Source: Bacteroidetes bacterium 46-16 (GTDB lineage Bacteria; Bacteroidota; Bacteroidia; Chitinophagales; Chitinophagaceae). Taken from it: 64,000 nucleotides of DNA. The DNA is taken from positions 50,075-114,074 of the forward strand of contig MKUN01000015.1 of assembly GCA_001897835.1 (NCBI GenBank). Reading direction: 5' to 3'. The notes beneath the pieces are model-generated. The model saw nothing but the letters and a program-made list of their open reading frames with translations, was not told the origin of the DNA and ran no database searches. Position 1 is the stretch's first letter; each line of letters starts with the position of its first letter. Shown in pieces: positions 18,599-27,780 of the stretch. Made by a program: the position numbers and the translations under genes.

Positions 18599-19378
18599 AT
18601 GAAACTCCACTTTTATAAATACCAGGGCACAGGCAATGACTTTATATTGCTGGACAACCGAAAAAAAGAACTGCAGCTTAACAGCAGGCAGATAGCGATG
18701 CTATGCGACCGGCACAGGGGCATAGGAGCCGATGGCCTTATGCTCCTGGAAGACAAAAAGGGTTATGATTTTCATATGGTGTATTACAATGCAGACGGCA
18801 ATGAAAGCAGTATGTGCGGCAATGGCGGCAGGTGCATCACCGCCTTTGCGCAGCGGCTGGGCATTATCAGCACTCATGCTTCATTCACTGCTATCGACGG
18901 GGTTCACAAGGCCAGCATCAACGACAACGACACCATAACCCTGCATATGAGCGATGTGAACGGGATAGATACTTATACAGACTATTGCCTGCTGAACACC
19001 GGATCGCCACACTATGTGAAATGGGTAGCGGATGTGCAAAATGCAGCAGTTGTAGCTGAGGGGAGGGCAATACGCCACAGGCACGATTTTGAGCCTAATG
19101 GCATCAATGTGAATTTTGTACAGCGGGATGGCGATAACCTGATCGTACGCACTTATGAACGCGGCGTAGAGGATGAGACCCTAAGCTGCGGCACAGGCGT
19201 AACTGCCAGTGCTATAGCGGCAAGTGGTGCAGAGACCGGGTATTTTGATACCAGGATACAAACACCGGGTGGCATACTGGAAGTGACCTTTATGAAGAAC
19301 GGCCCGGCAAGTGCAGAACAGGTGACCTTAAGAGGGGCTGCGGAATTTGTTTTTGAGGGTGATATTTCCATAAGCTGA
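18599..19378 (+). CDS. dapF: diaminopimelate epimerase
   Basis: DapF interconverts LL- and meso-diaminopimelate, the last step before lysine and the source of the peptidoglycan cross-linking residue. The 259-aa protein has the N-terminal KYQGTGNDFILLDN. Its first catalytic Cys is in SSMCGNGGRC (about residue 74) and the second in LSCGTGVTASA (about 198). GANP-type spacing and length are normal. It lies eight bases after the GWxTD gene and is followed by the tandem palindromic repeat region. Confidence 0.95.
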   Translation: MKLHFYKYQGTGNDFILLDNRKKELQLNSRQIAMLCDRHRGIGADGLMLLEDKKGYDFHMVYYNADGNESSMCGNGGRCITAFAQRLGIISTHASFTAIDGVHKASINDNDTITLHMSDVNGIDTYTDYCLLNTGSPHYVKWVADVQNAAVVAEGRAIRHRHDFEPNGINVNFVQRDGDNLIVRTYERGVEDETLSCGTGVTASAIAASGAETGYFDTRIQTPGGILEVTFMKNGPASAEQVTLRGAAEFVFEGDISIS

Positions 19379-19389
19379 TGATCATGATC

Positions 19390-19610
19390 TGCATTTTGCA
19401 AGTTTTAAAAGACAGGTCGCTCCTATGGAGCTATAGCGTAAATAAGGTGCTTTCTATAAACAGGGCGTCCCGATGGGACTGTAGCTTATTAGACACTTGT
19501 ACCAAATGCATTTTACATATTCAAATACAGGCCGCTCCCATGGGGATATAACTTAAATAACATTACACTTTCTATAAACAGGTCATCCCGACGGGACTTA
19601 TATTTTAATG
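19390..19610. repeat. two-copy tandem repeat (117 bp) with four short palindromes
   Basis: Copy one runs from 19390 to 19506 and copy two from 19507 to about 19610; their starts share TGCATTTT. Each copy carries two inverted repeats centred on a conserved three-base spacer: CTCCtatGGAG near 19425 and GTCCCgatGGGAC near 19473 in copy one, CTCCCATGGG-type near 19539 and TCCCgacGGGA near 19591 in copy two. The second palindrome has a conserved 30-base block, TTTCTATAAACAGG plus the hairpin, matching at 27 of 30 positions between copies. It fills the gap between dapF and the exporter gene and encodes no protein. Confidence 0.8.
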
Positions 19611-19630
19611 AACGGTTCGACTTCTAGTAT

Positions 19631-20380
19631 ATGCAACATTTCGAGATCATCTTCTTCTTTTTGATCATTGCCGCCATTTATGCGTCGGTAGGCTTCGGGG
19701 GTGGGTCCAGTTATCTTGCCGTACTGGCTTTATATGCCCTACCCTTTCACGAGATACGGCTCAATGCATTGATATGCAATATCATCGTGGTAACGGGTGG
19801 CACGATCATCTTCATACGCAATAAACAGGTGAACCTTAAAAAGATATTGCCACTGGTATTAGTAAGCGTGCCCATGGCCTATATCGGGGCCAGGCTAAGA
19901 ATAAGTGAGCATGTGTTCTTCGTCCTGCTTGGCTGCAGCCTGCTCAGCGCATCTGTGCTGCTCTGGATCAAAACAAAAAGTAATTATGCGGAGGTTGAGG
20001 CGGGAAAGGTCAATTACCTGAAAGACGGTGCGCTTGGCGGGGCCATTGGTTTCCTGTCGGGTATGGTAGGCATAGGCGGGGGGATATTCCTGTCGCCGCT
20101 GCTGAACCTGGGTAAATGGGATGGTGCAAAAAAAATAGCCGCAACGGCCAGTGTGTTCATATTGGTGAACTCGATAGCAGGCATAGCGGGCCAGTTGCAT
20201 AACCTGCCCCGGGACATTAACTATAACCGGATCGCCATTTTATGTGTTGCCGTATTCGCGGGCGGACAAATCGGGTCGCGCCTGGGTGCGGCCCGGTTCC
20301 AGCCCCTTATCATCAGGCGCACTACTGCTATACTGGTATTCGTAGCGGGGGTTGAGGTACTGATCAAGCATCTGCATTAA
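19631..20380 (+). CDS. TauE/SafE family anion exporter
   Basis: A 249-aa polytopic membrane protein of the TauE/SafE (DUF81) family with about eight predicted helices in two homologous halves. The family glycine signatures are seen in YASVGFGGGSSYLAVLAL near the N-terminus and GFLSGMVGIGGGIFLSPLL after the midpoint. Members export sulfite, sulfoacetate or related anions. The gene lies 20 bases upstream of moaD on the same strand, so it may be cotranscribed with molybdenum cofactor genes and handle a sulfur oxyanion linked to a molybdoenzyme. That link is inference. Confidence 0.88.
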   Translation: MQHFEIIFFFLIIAAIYASVGFGGGSSYLAVLALYALPFHEIRLNALICNIIVVTGGTIIFIRNKQVNLKKILPLVLVSVPMAYIGARLRISEHVFFVLLGCSLLSASVLLWIKTKSNYAEVEAGKVNYLKDGALGGAIGFLSGMVGIGGGIFLSPLLNLGKWDGAKKIAATASVFILVNSIAGIAGQLHNLPRDINYNRIAILCVAVFAGGQIGSRLGAARFQPLIIRRTTAILVFVAGVEVLIKHLH

Positions 20381-20400
20381 AGGACTTATTTTTACAGGGC

Positions 20401-20643
20401 ATGAATATTGAAATCATAGTTTTCGGGGTGGCAAAAGATATAGTGGGCGGAGCGAATACCGGGCTTGAAGTAACGCCGGGGATAAGCGTAGCAGAACTGC
20501 GGGCTATGCTTGAAGAGCATTACCCAAAGCTAAAACAGCTATCGACATATATGATAGCCCTGAACAATGAATATGCAAAGGGCGACGAGATCATAACCGA
20601 ACATGACGAGATAGCCATTATACCACCAGTAAGCGGCGGATAA
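20401..20643 (+). CDS. moaD: molybdopterin synthase sulfur carrier MoaD
   Basis: MoaD is the small ubiquitin-like subunit of molybdopterin synthase; its C-terminal Gly carries the thiocarboxylate sulfur. The 80-aa protein ends in IIPPVSGG, the required Gly-Gly terminus, and has the beta-grasp opening IEIIVFGVAKDIVG. moaE starts four bases after its stop, so the two subunits are coexpressed. The sulfur would be loaded by the MoeB-rhodanese protein encoded opposite. Confidence 0.92.
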   Translation: MNIEIIVFGVAKDIVGGANTGLEVTPGISVAELRAMLEEHYPKLKQLSTYMIALNNEYAKGDEIITEHDEIAIIPPVSGG

Positions 20644-20647
20644 TATT

Positions 20648-21064
20648 ATGACAGACATCCGGATACTTAATACCGACATAAACATACAGGACTGTATTGA
20701 AGCAGTGCGCAATGATGCCGGTGGCGGCATCGATATCTTTATTGGCACGGTGCGCAATCAAACGAAAGGCAAAACCGTGCTGCGGCTGGAATTTGAAGCT
20801 TATGAAAGTATGGCCCTGAAAGAAATGCAGCAAATAGCCCTGGCCGCAAGGGCTAAATGGGATGTGCAGCACATCGTGATCCATCATCGCACAGGTGTGC
20901 TGGAGGTTGGCGATGTGCCGGTGGTCATAGCGGTTTCAGCAGTACACCGTGCAGCAGCCTTCGAAGCATGCCGCTTTATTATCGACAGCCTGAAAGAAAG
21001 TGTACCCATCTGGAAAAAAGAAGTGTTTTCGGACGGTGAAGTATGGGTAAATGCGCATCCTTAG
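20648..21064 (+). CDS. moaE: molybdopterin synthase catalytic subunit MoaE
   Basis: MoaE transfers two sulfurs from MoaD to cyclic pyranopterin monophosphate, giving molybdopterin. The 138-aa protein has family motifs FIGTVRNQTKGKTVLRLEFEAY, HRTGVLEVGDVPVVIAVSA, FEACRFIIDSLKESVPIWKK and a conserved Lys pair for catalysis in the IWKKE region. It follows moaD directly. Its stop codon (21062-21064) abuts the stop of the convergent moeB-type gene at 21065, so no terminator fits between them. Confidence 0.94.
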   Translation: MTDIRILNTDINIQDCIEAVRNDAGGGIDIFIGTVRNQTKGKTVLRLEFEAYESMALKEMQQIALAARAKWDVQHIVIHHRTGVLEVGDVPVVIAVSAVHRAAAFEACRFIIDSLKESVPIWKKEVFSDGEVWVNAHP

Positions 21065-22114
21065 TTAGTCCCAATCACTTATCCCTTCCCGAAGCGAGGA
21101 AACATCGAGCATAGGAAATGACTCTTTAAGATGTTGCGCCGCCTGCATGCTGCGCTTACCCGAAGCGCAATAGAAGACCAGGCGTTTGCCTTTATTAAGC
21201 TGTTGTATATTACCTTCTATTTCCTGCAAAGGAATATTAATACCCCCGACATTGAATGCAGCATGTTCTCCGGGCGTACGCACATCAACCAGCAACACAT
21301 CATCACAGCCCTGCAATTCTTTCAATTGCCCCTTATCAAGAAGGGATATAGCTGCAGGACGCGGGAGTTCTTTAATATCTGTATTCGTGCGCGCTGCTAT
21401 CTTAATGATGCGGCTTTGCATGGCCTGCGCATCAAACACCAGCATCCTGCCTGATAAAATGCCCTCCTGCCTGGTTATGATCTTTATCGCCTCATTGGCC
21501 TGCATGCAGCCTATGATACCCGCAATAGTAGGCAGCACCCCACCATCATTACAGGAGGGTACCTGCATGGCGTTCACTTCAGGGAACAAGTCCCTGTAAT
21601 TAGGGCCACGTGTGCCATCGGGATTGAGCATGTTCCAAACGGCAACATGCCCTTCGTACTGATAGATAGCACCATGCACCAGCGGCTTAGCTGCTATCAC
21701 AGCGGCATCATTCAGCAGATAATGTGTATCAAAGTTATCCGTAGCATCTATGACTATGTCGTAAGCGGCTATCAAAGCAGCCACGTTACCAACATCCACA
21801 CGCTCATCGTGTACTACTACCTGTACGTGCGGATTCTGCACCTTCAGCCTGGCAGCAGCTATACGTACTTTCTTTTGCCCCACTTCATGCTCGCTATATA
21901 AGACCTGCCTGTGCAGGTTGCTGAGACTTATGATATCGTAATCGGCCATGCCCAATGTGCCCACACCTGAAGAAACGAGATACTGTGCAGCCGGGCAGCC
22001 CAAACCACCCATACCCACTATCAATACCCTTGCCTGCTGTAATAACTGCTGGGCCTGCGCACCAAAACCGGGCAGCAATAACTGGCAGCTATATCTTTCC
22101 ATATCCTGCATCAT
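21065..22114 (-). CDS. MoeB/ThiF-type adenylyltransferase fused to rhodanese
   Basis: A 349-aa two-domain protein. The N-terminal E1-like domain (about 1-245) has the nucleotide loop GMGGLGCPAAQYLVSSGVG, the DYD...SNLHRQ motif and DNFDTHYLLND. It adenylates the MoaD C-terminus. The C-terminal rhodanese domain (about 258-349) has its persulfide Cys in VFYCASGKRS. This is the layout of MOCS3/Uba4, where both activation and sulfur transfer sit on one chain. The usual CxxC zinc pairs of MoeB are absent: NYRDLFP replaces CYRCLFP, and no second pair is seen. It overlaps the mobA stop by four bases (ATGA). It may also serve ThiS-type carriers. Confidence 0.9.
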   Translation of the reverse strand: MMQDMERYSCQLLLPGFGAQAQQLLQQARVLIVGMGGLGCPAAQYLVSSGVGTLGMADYDIISLSNLHRQVLYSEHEVGQKKVRIAAARLKVQNPHVQVVVHDERVDVGNVAALIAAYDIVIDATDNFDTHYLLNDAAVIAAKPLVHGAIYQYEGHVAVWNMLNPDGTRGPNYRDLFPEVNAMQVPSCNDGGVLPTIAGIIGCMQANEAIKIITRQEGILSGRMLVFDAQAMQSRIIKIAARTNTDIKELPRPAAISLLDKGQLKELQGCDDVLLVDVRTPGEHAAFNVGGINIPLQEIEGNIQQLNKGKRLVFYCASGKRSMQAAQHLKESFPMLDVSSLREGISDWD

Positions 22115-22698
22115 TGGTTAACCTGCGTTTTACTCAATATAGCTTTTACTTTCTCTGCATCTTCGGGTGTGTTGGTATTTATCAAAGCATCGGGGTACGG
22201 AGCTTTCAATATGTTCGCATTATCACTTTTTATCAGCGCTTTACGCGGACATTTGTAACCTTCGCCAAGCAGCGCAAGCAGGTATGGATATGCTGCGGGC
22301 TCCCATATGGTTATCAAAGGTTCGGGCAAGCCATCGTAAGGGCTTTCGAAGGTAGTTGCTATGGCATTTTTATTCCTGTTATCGAACAGGTATTGCAAGG
22401 TTGGGGCATCAAGCAAGGGCAAATCGCAGGCCACAACCAGCCATGCTGTCGCGGGCATTTTCTGAAACGCAGTAAGTATAGCGCCAATGGGACCAACGCC
22501 ATCTATTGTATCGAAGAGGAGCGGGTAAGCACTTTCAATATTTTGCTCTTCCCTGCATGATATATATGTTTCCAGGCAATATTTTTGGAGCAAGGCCGCA
22601 AGATGATCACGCTGCTCCATGCCGTGCCATGGGATAGCGCCTTTATCCTGCCCCATGCGGCTGCTTTTGCCACCGGCAAGCACCAGTCCATTCACCAT
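22111..22698 (-). CDS. mobA: molybdenum cofactor guanylyltransferase
   Basis: MobA links GMP to molybdenum-molybdopterin, forming the MGD cofactor of DMSO-reductase-type enzymes. The signature LAGGKSSRMGQDKG opens the protein and GVGPIGAI, CDLPLLDAPT follow. The start is placed at ATG 22698, one base after the moaC stop, because LAGG then lies at the usual distance (195 aa); an upstream in-frame start at 22722 would overlap moaC. The MobA presence suggests that an MGD-type molybdoenzyme exists elsewhere in the genome. Confidence 0.9.
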   Translation of the reverse strand: MVNGLVLAGGKSSRMGQDKGAIPWHGMEQRDHLAALLQKYCLETYISCREEQNIESAYPLLFDTIDGVGPIGAILTAFQKMPATAWLVVACDLPLLDAPTLQYLFDNRNKNAIATTFESPYDGLPEPLITIWEPAAYPYLLALLGEGYKCPRKALIKSDNANILKAPYPDALINTNTPEDAEKVKAILSKTQVNQ

Positions 22699-22699
22699 A

Positions 22700-23179
22700 T
22701 TACTCGCTTCGTTTGAAATCATTTTTACCCCCGGTCTTTTCCAGCAGTTTCGTTTCCTTAATTACTATATCATGGCTCAGCGCCTTGCACATATCATAAA
22801 CGGTGAGCGCAGCAACAGAGGCCCCGACAAGGGCTTCCATCTCCACCCCTGTCTTTGCCGTAATGACAGCAGTGCAATCTATCAACAGTTCATCATTGCC
22901 GTTAAAGCTCATTTCAATTTTACAATCTTCGAGCCCAAGGGGATGACAAAGCGGTATCAACTCACCCGTGCGCTTAGCGGCCATTATGCCCGCAATTACC
23001 GCAGTTTGAAATACCGCGCCTTTTTTAGTTTGGATATCGCCATCGCTAAGCTTTGCCAGCACTGCACCCGGCAGCGATACAATGCACCTTGCCGTAGCAG
23101 TACGTGTTGTCACGGCCTTTGCACTAACGTTAACCATCGTTGCGCGGCCTTTATCATCCAGGTGTGAAAAATCGTTCAT
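22700..23179 (-). CDS. moaC: cyclic pyranopterin monophosphate synthase MoaC
   Basis: MoaC converts the MoaA product (3',8-cyclo-GTP) to cyclic pyranopterin monophosphate. The 159-aa protein starts at ATG 23179, two bases after the moeA stop; an open frame extends ten codons upstream into moeA without homology. Motifs are HLDDKGRATMVNVSAK, the catalytic KRTGELIPLCHPL, and TGVEMEALVGASVAALTVYDMCKA. It sits in the tightly packed series moaA-moeA-moaC-mobA-moeB. Confidence 0.94.
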   Translation of the reverse strand: MNDFSHLDDKGRATMVNVSAKAVTTRTATARCIVSLPGAVLAKLSDGDIQTKKGAVFQTAVIAGIMAAKRTGELIPLCHPLGLEDCKIEMSFNGNDELLIDCTAVITAKTGVEMEALVGASVAALTVYDMCKALSHDIVIKETKLLEKTGGKNDFKRSE

Positions 23180-23181
23180 GC

Positions 23182-24387
23182 TCAAATAAATATTGGTCGT
23201 ACAGGCCATATAGGATATACATCGCCTTTTTTAAAGTTATCAAGTTCTAAGGGTAATTCCATAAAGGCGTCGGCTACAGTCATGCTGGCCAGGTCGCCCG
23301 AACCATTGCCTTCCACGGGGGTGGCCAATAGCTGACCGGTTGCGCCCAGCTGCAGCCTGACCTGCAGGAAATATTGCAGGGGTGGCATGAAAGTAATATC
23401 CGCAGCAAGCATCGCATAACATTGCTTGTTTGCAATGCCCATTGAAGCCCGGTACCAAGGCAGGAAATAGCGGTGAAAGCACATAAAGGCAGATACGGGA
23501 TTGCCCGGAAAAGCAAAGACTGTTGCACCCTGCTCATGTACCCCAAACCAAAAGGGTTTGCCGGGCCTTTGTTTCACTTTATGAAAGAGTGGTCTTACCG
23601 ATAATTTTTCCAGCACTTTAGCCACCAGGTCGTACTTGCCCATAGACACCCCGCCACTCATCATGATAACATCGTATTTATTCAATGCTTCTCCTATGGC
23701 CTGCTCTATTGCTTCTTCTTCGTCGGGCAGGTGCCTGTTACCGGCCAATAAACTATGCGGCCTTAAAGCTGCCGCTAATGCATAGGTATTAGAACGCCTT
23801 ATTTTATAGGACGGGGGTGTTTCGGAAACCTCCATCAACTCATCGCCATTGGAAAAAAGCATAACAGAGGGCTGCTTTTTAACCGCCAGCCGCGTATAAC
23901 CTGTAAAGGCTGCTGCCCCAATGATGGCAGGAGTGATGATGGCAGGGGCGGACACAATAACCTCGCCTGCCTTCTTATCGGCCCCCTGCTCATGAATATT
24001 TTGCCCTTGCCTGACCGCATCTGTTTGCAGGATTGCGACACCATTTTGAATACTGATATCCTCATAGCGTATGACCGTATCGGCAGGTGCAGCAATGGCA
24101 GCACCTGTCATTATTTCGATACAATCGCCCGGAGCAGATAAAATAACCGGCTCATCGGAAGCAGCTTGCACCGCTGTAATAGCGAAAGAGCGTATGCCAT
24201 CGAGAAAAGCATTGAAACTAATAGCAATGCCATCCATCGTTGACCTGTTGCACGGAGGCAAGTCCCTGTCGGCAAGAATATCGGCGGCCAGCACATGACC
24301 TAATGCCTGCTCAAAAGGCAGATCGGTGGTGCCGTAGCCGGTGGCCTGCTCTAAAATGATCTTTTCAGCTTCCTGTACGCTTATCAT
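23182..24387 (-). CDS. moeA: molybdopterin molybdenumtransferase MoeA
   Basis: MoeA inserts molybdate into adenylylated molybdopterin. The 401-aa length is normal. Visible features are the N-terminal LPFEQALGHVLAADILAD with PPCNRSTMDGIA, the G-D motifs FSNGDEL, the central MSGGVSMGKYDLVAKVLE, and FAFPGNPVSAFMCFHRYFLP near the active site. A C-terminal beta domain completes it. It starts 15 bases after moaA. No mogA/moaB-type adenylyltransferase gene is next to it, so that step must be encoded elsewhere. Confidence 0.94.
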   Translation of the reverse strand: MISVQEAEKIILEQATGYGTTDLPFEQALGHVLAADILADRDLPPCNRSTMDGIAISFNAFLDGIRSFAITAVQAASDEPVILSAPGDCIEIMTGAAIAAPADTVIRYEDISIQNGVAILQTDAVRQGQNIHEQGADKKAGEVIVSAPAIITPAIIGAAAFTGYTRLAVKKQPSVMLFSNGDELMEVSETPPSYKIRRSNTYALAAALRPHSLLAGNRHLPDEEEAIEQAIGEALNKYDVIMMSGGVSMGKYDLVAKVLEKLSVRPLFHKVKQRPGKPFWFGVHEQGATVFAFPGNPVSAFMCFHRYFLPWYRASMGIANKQCYAMLAADITFMPPLQYFLQVRLQLGATGQLLATPVEGNGSGDLASMTVADAFMELPLELDNFKKGDVYPIWPVRPIFI

Positions 24388-24402
24388 AAAATTTGTTTGC
24401 GG

Positions 24403-25392
<990 letters not shown>

Positions 25393-25424
25393 CTTATTCC
25401 TTATGGTTGGTCTTAAAAATAATC

Positions 25425-26057
25425 TTAATTGGCCTTATTGTGCACCGTGACATAGTTCTCAATAGGCAAGCGCTTCGCTATAGAACGGGCCAATGTCATC
25501 TCATCGGCATATTCCAGCTCGCCGCCAAAAGCGATACCCCGCGCGATTGTAGTGATGCGTACGGGCAGGTCTTTAAACTGCCGGGCTATGTAATAAACGG
25601 TGGTATCGCCCTCGATGGTGGGGCTAAGGGCCATGATGAGCTCTTCGACCCCACTATCTTTGACCCTGTCGTGCAGGGTAGTTATATTCAGTTGTTCGGG
25701 GCCTATGCCATCGAGCGGGGAAAGGATGCCCCCCAATACGTGATAGAGGCCGCTATACTGTTTTGTGCTTTCTATCGCTATCACATCGCGTATATTCTCC
25801 ACTACGCATACCTGGCTACGATCGCGGCCGGGATTGGCACATATGGTGCAAGTGGTGGTGTCGGAAACATTGTGGCATGTATCGCAAAAAACCAGTTCGT
25901 GCCGCATGCGGGAGAGCGCATTGGTAAAAGTATCTACCTCGCCTTCCTTCATCTTAAGCAACTGCAATACCATACGCAGGGCTGTTTTTTTGCCTATACC
26001 CGGTAAGCGGGAAAACTCCTGCACTGCATCTTCTACCAGCTTAGACGAAAAAACCAT
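25425..26057 (-). CDS. recR: recombination mediator RecR
   Basis: RecR works with RecO (and RecF) to load RecA on gapped DNA. The 210-aa protein has the N-terminal helix-hairpin-helix LPGIGKKTALRMVLQLL. The zinc finger has its first pair in FCDTCHNVS and its second pair in TCTICANPGRD. The Toprim motif is VCVVENIRDVIAIES, followed by YHVLGGILSPLDGIGP. All core residues are intact. A perfect -7 box lies upstream at 26115-26122. The stop lies just before the moaA start, but the functions are unrelated. Confidence 0.95.
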   Translation of the reverse strand: MVFSSKLVEDAVQEFSRLPGIGKKTALRMVLQLLKMKEGEVDTFTNALSRMRHELVFCDTCHNVSDTTTCTICANPGRDRSQVCVVENIRDVIAIESTKQYSGLYHVLGGILSPLDGIGPEQLNITTLHDRVKDSGVEELIMALSPTIEGDTTVYYIARQFKDLPVRITTIARGIAFGGELEYADEMTLARSIAKRLPIENYVTVHNKAN

Positions 26058-26114
26058 AATCCTAATAATCCTTAAAAAGCGTTAATGAACACAATTGAAA
26101 CTAACAAAAACAGG

Positions 26115-26122
26115 CAAATTTA
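26115..26122 (-). promoter_or_regulatory. -7 promoter box of recR
   Basis: TAAATTTG on the minus strand matches TAnnTTTG exactly and lies 57 bases before the recR start codon. A matching TTTG at -33 is not evident. Confidence 0.4.
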
Positions 26123-26161
26123 CGTCTAATTAATAGCCCGGTAAGAACGAATAGTCATTAT

Positions 26162-26193
26162 TTTGTACTTTTTGGCTTATTTAGACTAATTTG
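26162..26193 (+). promoter_or_regulatory. possible promoter of the T9SS protein gene
   Basis: TTTG (26162-26165) and TAATTTG (26187-26193) are separated by 21 bases, close to the Bacteroidota TTTG / TAnnTTTG arrangement, with one n base missing in the -7 box. The start codon is 54 bases downstream, leaving a leader of about 50 A/T-rich bases. Confidence 0.45.
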
Positions 26194-26247
26194 TTTGCCG
26201 AAACAATCAATTTCAATAAATTAGCAAAAATTTAAAACAACGCTTTT

Positions 26248-27318
26248 ATGAAAAAATTATTACTATTCACCGTTGCAGCTGCCTTAAGTGTAAGCGCTAT
26301 GGCCCAAAACATGCGAGTAAGTGGCACAGCAAGCAATAGTGCTGCTGAAATGAAAAGCTTTGGCAATAATTTTGCTGCCAAAGGTACTGCGAATGGCGAC
26401 ACCCTGATTCTGATCAACCATGTTGACACATTCTTCTATTACACTTTCATAGATACCCCGGGGTATATCTATGGTATGAATGCTTTTGGCTACAATTCCG
26501 CTGCAGAAAGATATGATTTCAATCCCGCTGACAGTTCACTGGAACTTTTAGGTATCGTGAGTGAATTTACCGGACATTACCAAGCTTCCACAAACAAAAT
26601 GGTGACACTAAAGGCCTGGTCGCAAGGGACTTTAACCGGCACATCCCCTATTAAGTATAATGGTTTTCCTAATACTCTACTCGATTCGATCAATGTAAGC
26701 ATCAAAAATTTGGGTATCGATCCAACAGGCGCACATGCGGATTCCGGTAAATACACTGTATTGCCTAGTCATGTAATGCTGACTGACTCTTTCTTCGTTG
26801 GTTTCTCAATGGATTATGTATATCCCTTCGTTGGCGGCGACACTATCGGCCTGATGTCATCTAATGACGGCAAGCGTCTTACTACGCTTTATACCGTAGT
26901 TGGCCCAGATACGATCTACAACGTGAAAAGTGCTGTTGGCTCAGGTAATTCATGGGCTGATAACTATCGTTTCTACGGCTTGAAGAATGACCTCGCCATT
27001 TTCCCTGTTGTGATCATACATACTGTTACAAGCGTACATGGTATAGGAAGGAATGACTTTACTTACTACGGCGCTTATCCTAACCCGGCAACAACAAACA
27101 CCAACGTAAAATTTGCGTTGAAAAATGCTGCCAGTGTAACGATAGAACTGATGGATGTTACAGGCCGCGTAGTAACTAAAACGGCAGCAAATAACCTGTC
27201 AACAGGCGAACACATTATTCCTGTTGAGACTGCCAATCTTACACCAGGCAACTACATCGTACTCGTACGCACAAGTGCAGGAGACGGTATAGGCCAACAA
27301 ATAACTGTAGGCAAATAA
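26248..27318 (+). CDS. secreted protein with T9SS C-terminal sorting domain
   Basis: A 356-aa exported protein with a signal peptide (residues 1-20, cleavage after AMAQ). The middle part is beta-rich with many Asp and Thr and has no recognised fold. The last 80 residues (from YPNPATTNTNVKF, then IELMDVTGRVVTK, LSTGEHIIPV and GNYIVLVRT) form a type A T9SS sorting domain. The protein should be secreted through the type IX system and left at the surface. Function unknown. It is a single transcription unit ended by the perfect palindrome at 27328-27377. Confidence 0.85.
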   Translation: MKKLLLFTVAAALSVSAMAQNMRVSGTASNSAAEMKSFGNNFAAKGTANGDTLILINHVDTFFYYTFIDTPGYIYGMNAFGYNSAAERYDFNPADSSLELLGIVSEFTGHYQASTNKMVTLKAWSQGTLTGTSPIKYNGFPNTLLDSINVSIKNLGIDPTGAHADSGKYTVLPSHVMLTDSFFVGFSMDYVYPFVGGDTIGLMSSNDGKRLTTLYTVVGPDTIYNVKSAVGSGNSWADNYRFYGLKNDLAIFPVVIIHTVTSVHGIGRNDFTYYGAYPNPATTNTNVKFALKNAASVTIELMDVTGRVVTKTAANNLSTGEHIIPVETANLTPGNYIVLVRTSAGDGIGQQITVGK

Positions 27319-27327
27319 TTACCTTAA

Positions 27328-27377
27328 GTTATAAAATGCGAAAGGCTGCCTGCAGGCAGCCTTTCGCATTTTATAAC
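27328..27377. terminator. bidirectional terminator, perfect 50-bp palindrome
   Basis: The two halves (27328-27352 and 27353-27377) are exact reverse complements, 25 bases each. It lies between convergent genes and its right edge touches the stop codon of the MazG-like gene. The stem has a GC-rich core and A/T-rich flanks, so a T run follows the core on both strands, as expected for a terminator working in both directions. Confidence 0.85.
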
Positions 27378-27709
27378 TATTTTAATTTTTCGTTCTGCTT
27401 ATGGCGATCCCGATCCCTTGCAGTTTTCTTTTCAAGATTCTTTTGCAGGGCGTCAGTAAGATCAACTCCTGCCTGGTTGGCAAGGCAAATAAGCACCCAG
27501 AGCACATCTGCCATCTCATCCGCGAGGTCTTTGTGCTGATCGCTCTCCTTAAAAGACTGCTCACCATACTTCCGTACGATGATGCGCGCCAGCTCGCCTG
27601 TCTCTTCCATCAAAATGCCCAGGTTGGTCAGCTCGTTGAAATAACGAACCCCTACAGTACGTATCCATTGGTCAACACTGGCCTGCGCTTCACGTATCGT
27701 TATATCCAT
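27377..27709 (-). CDS. MazG-like nucleotide pyrophosphohydrolase
   Basis: A 110-aa all-alpha NTP pyrophosphohydrolase. The start is placed at ATG 27709, where MDITIREAQASVDQWI matches the family; the frame is open upstream but without homology. The metal-binding motif is LMEETGELAR, followed after a helix by DLADEMADVLW (E-x-x-E then E-x-x-D). Such proteins hydrolyse non-canonical or excess nucleotides to monophosphates. The Lys-rich tail (KKTARDRDRHKQNEK) may be flexible. It diverges from the MoxR gene. Confidence 0.85.
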   Translation of the reverse strand: MDITIREAQASVDQWIRTVGVRYFNELTNLGILMEETGELARIIVRKYGEQSFKESDQHKDLADEMADVLWVLICLANQAGVDLTDALQKNLEKKTARDRDRHKQNEKLK

Positions 27710-27780
27710 TAATGCGAGATTTGTTAGTTTACACAAAATAACAGAACTTCCACTCTTTATTACCAAAGGAAAGAAAAAAG

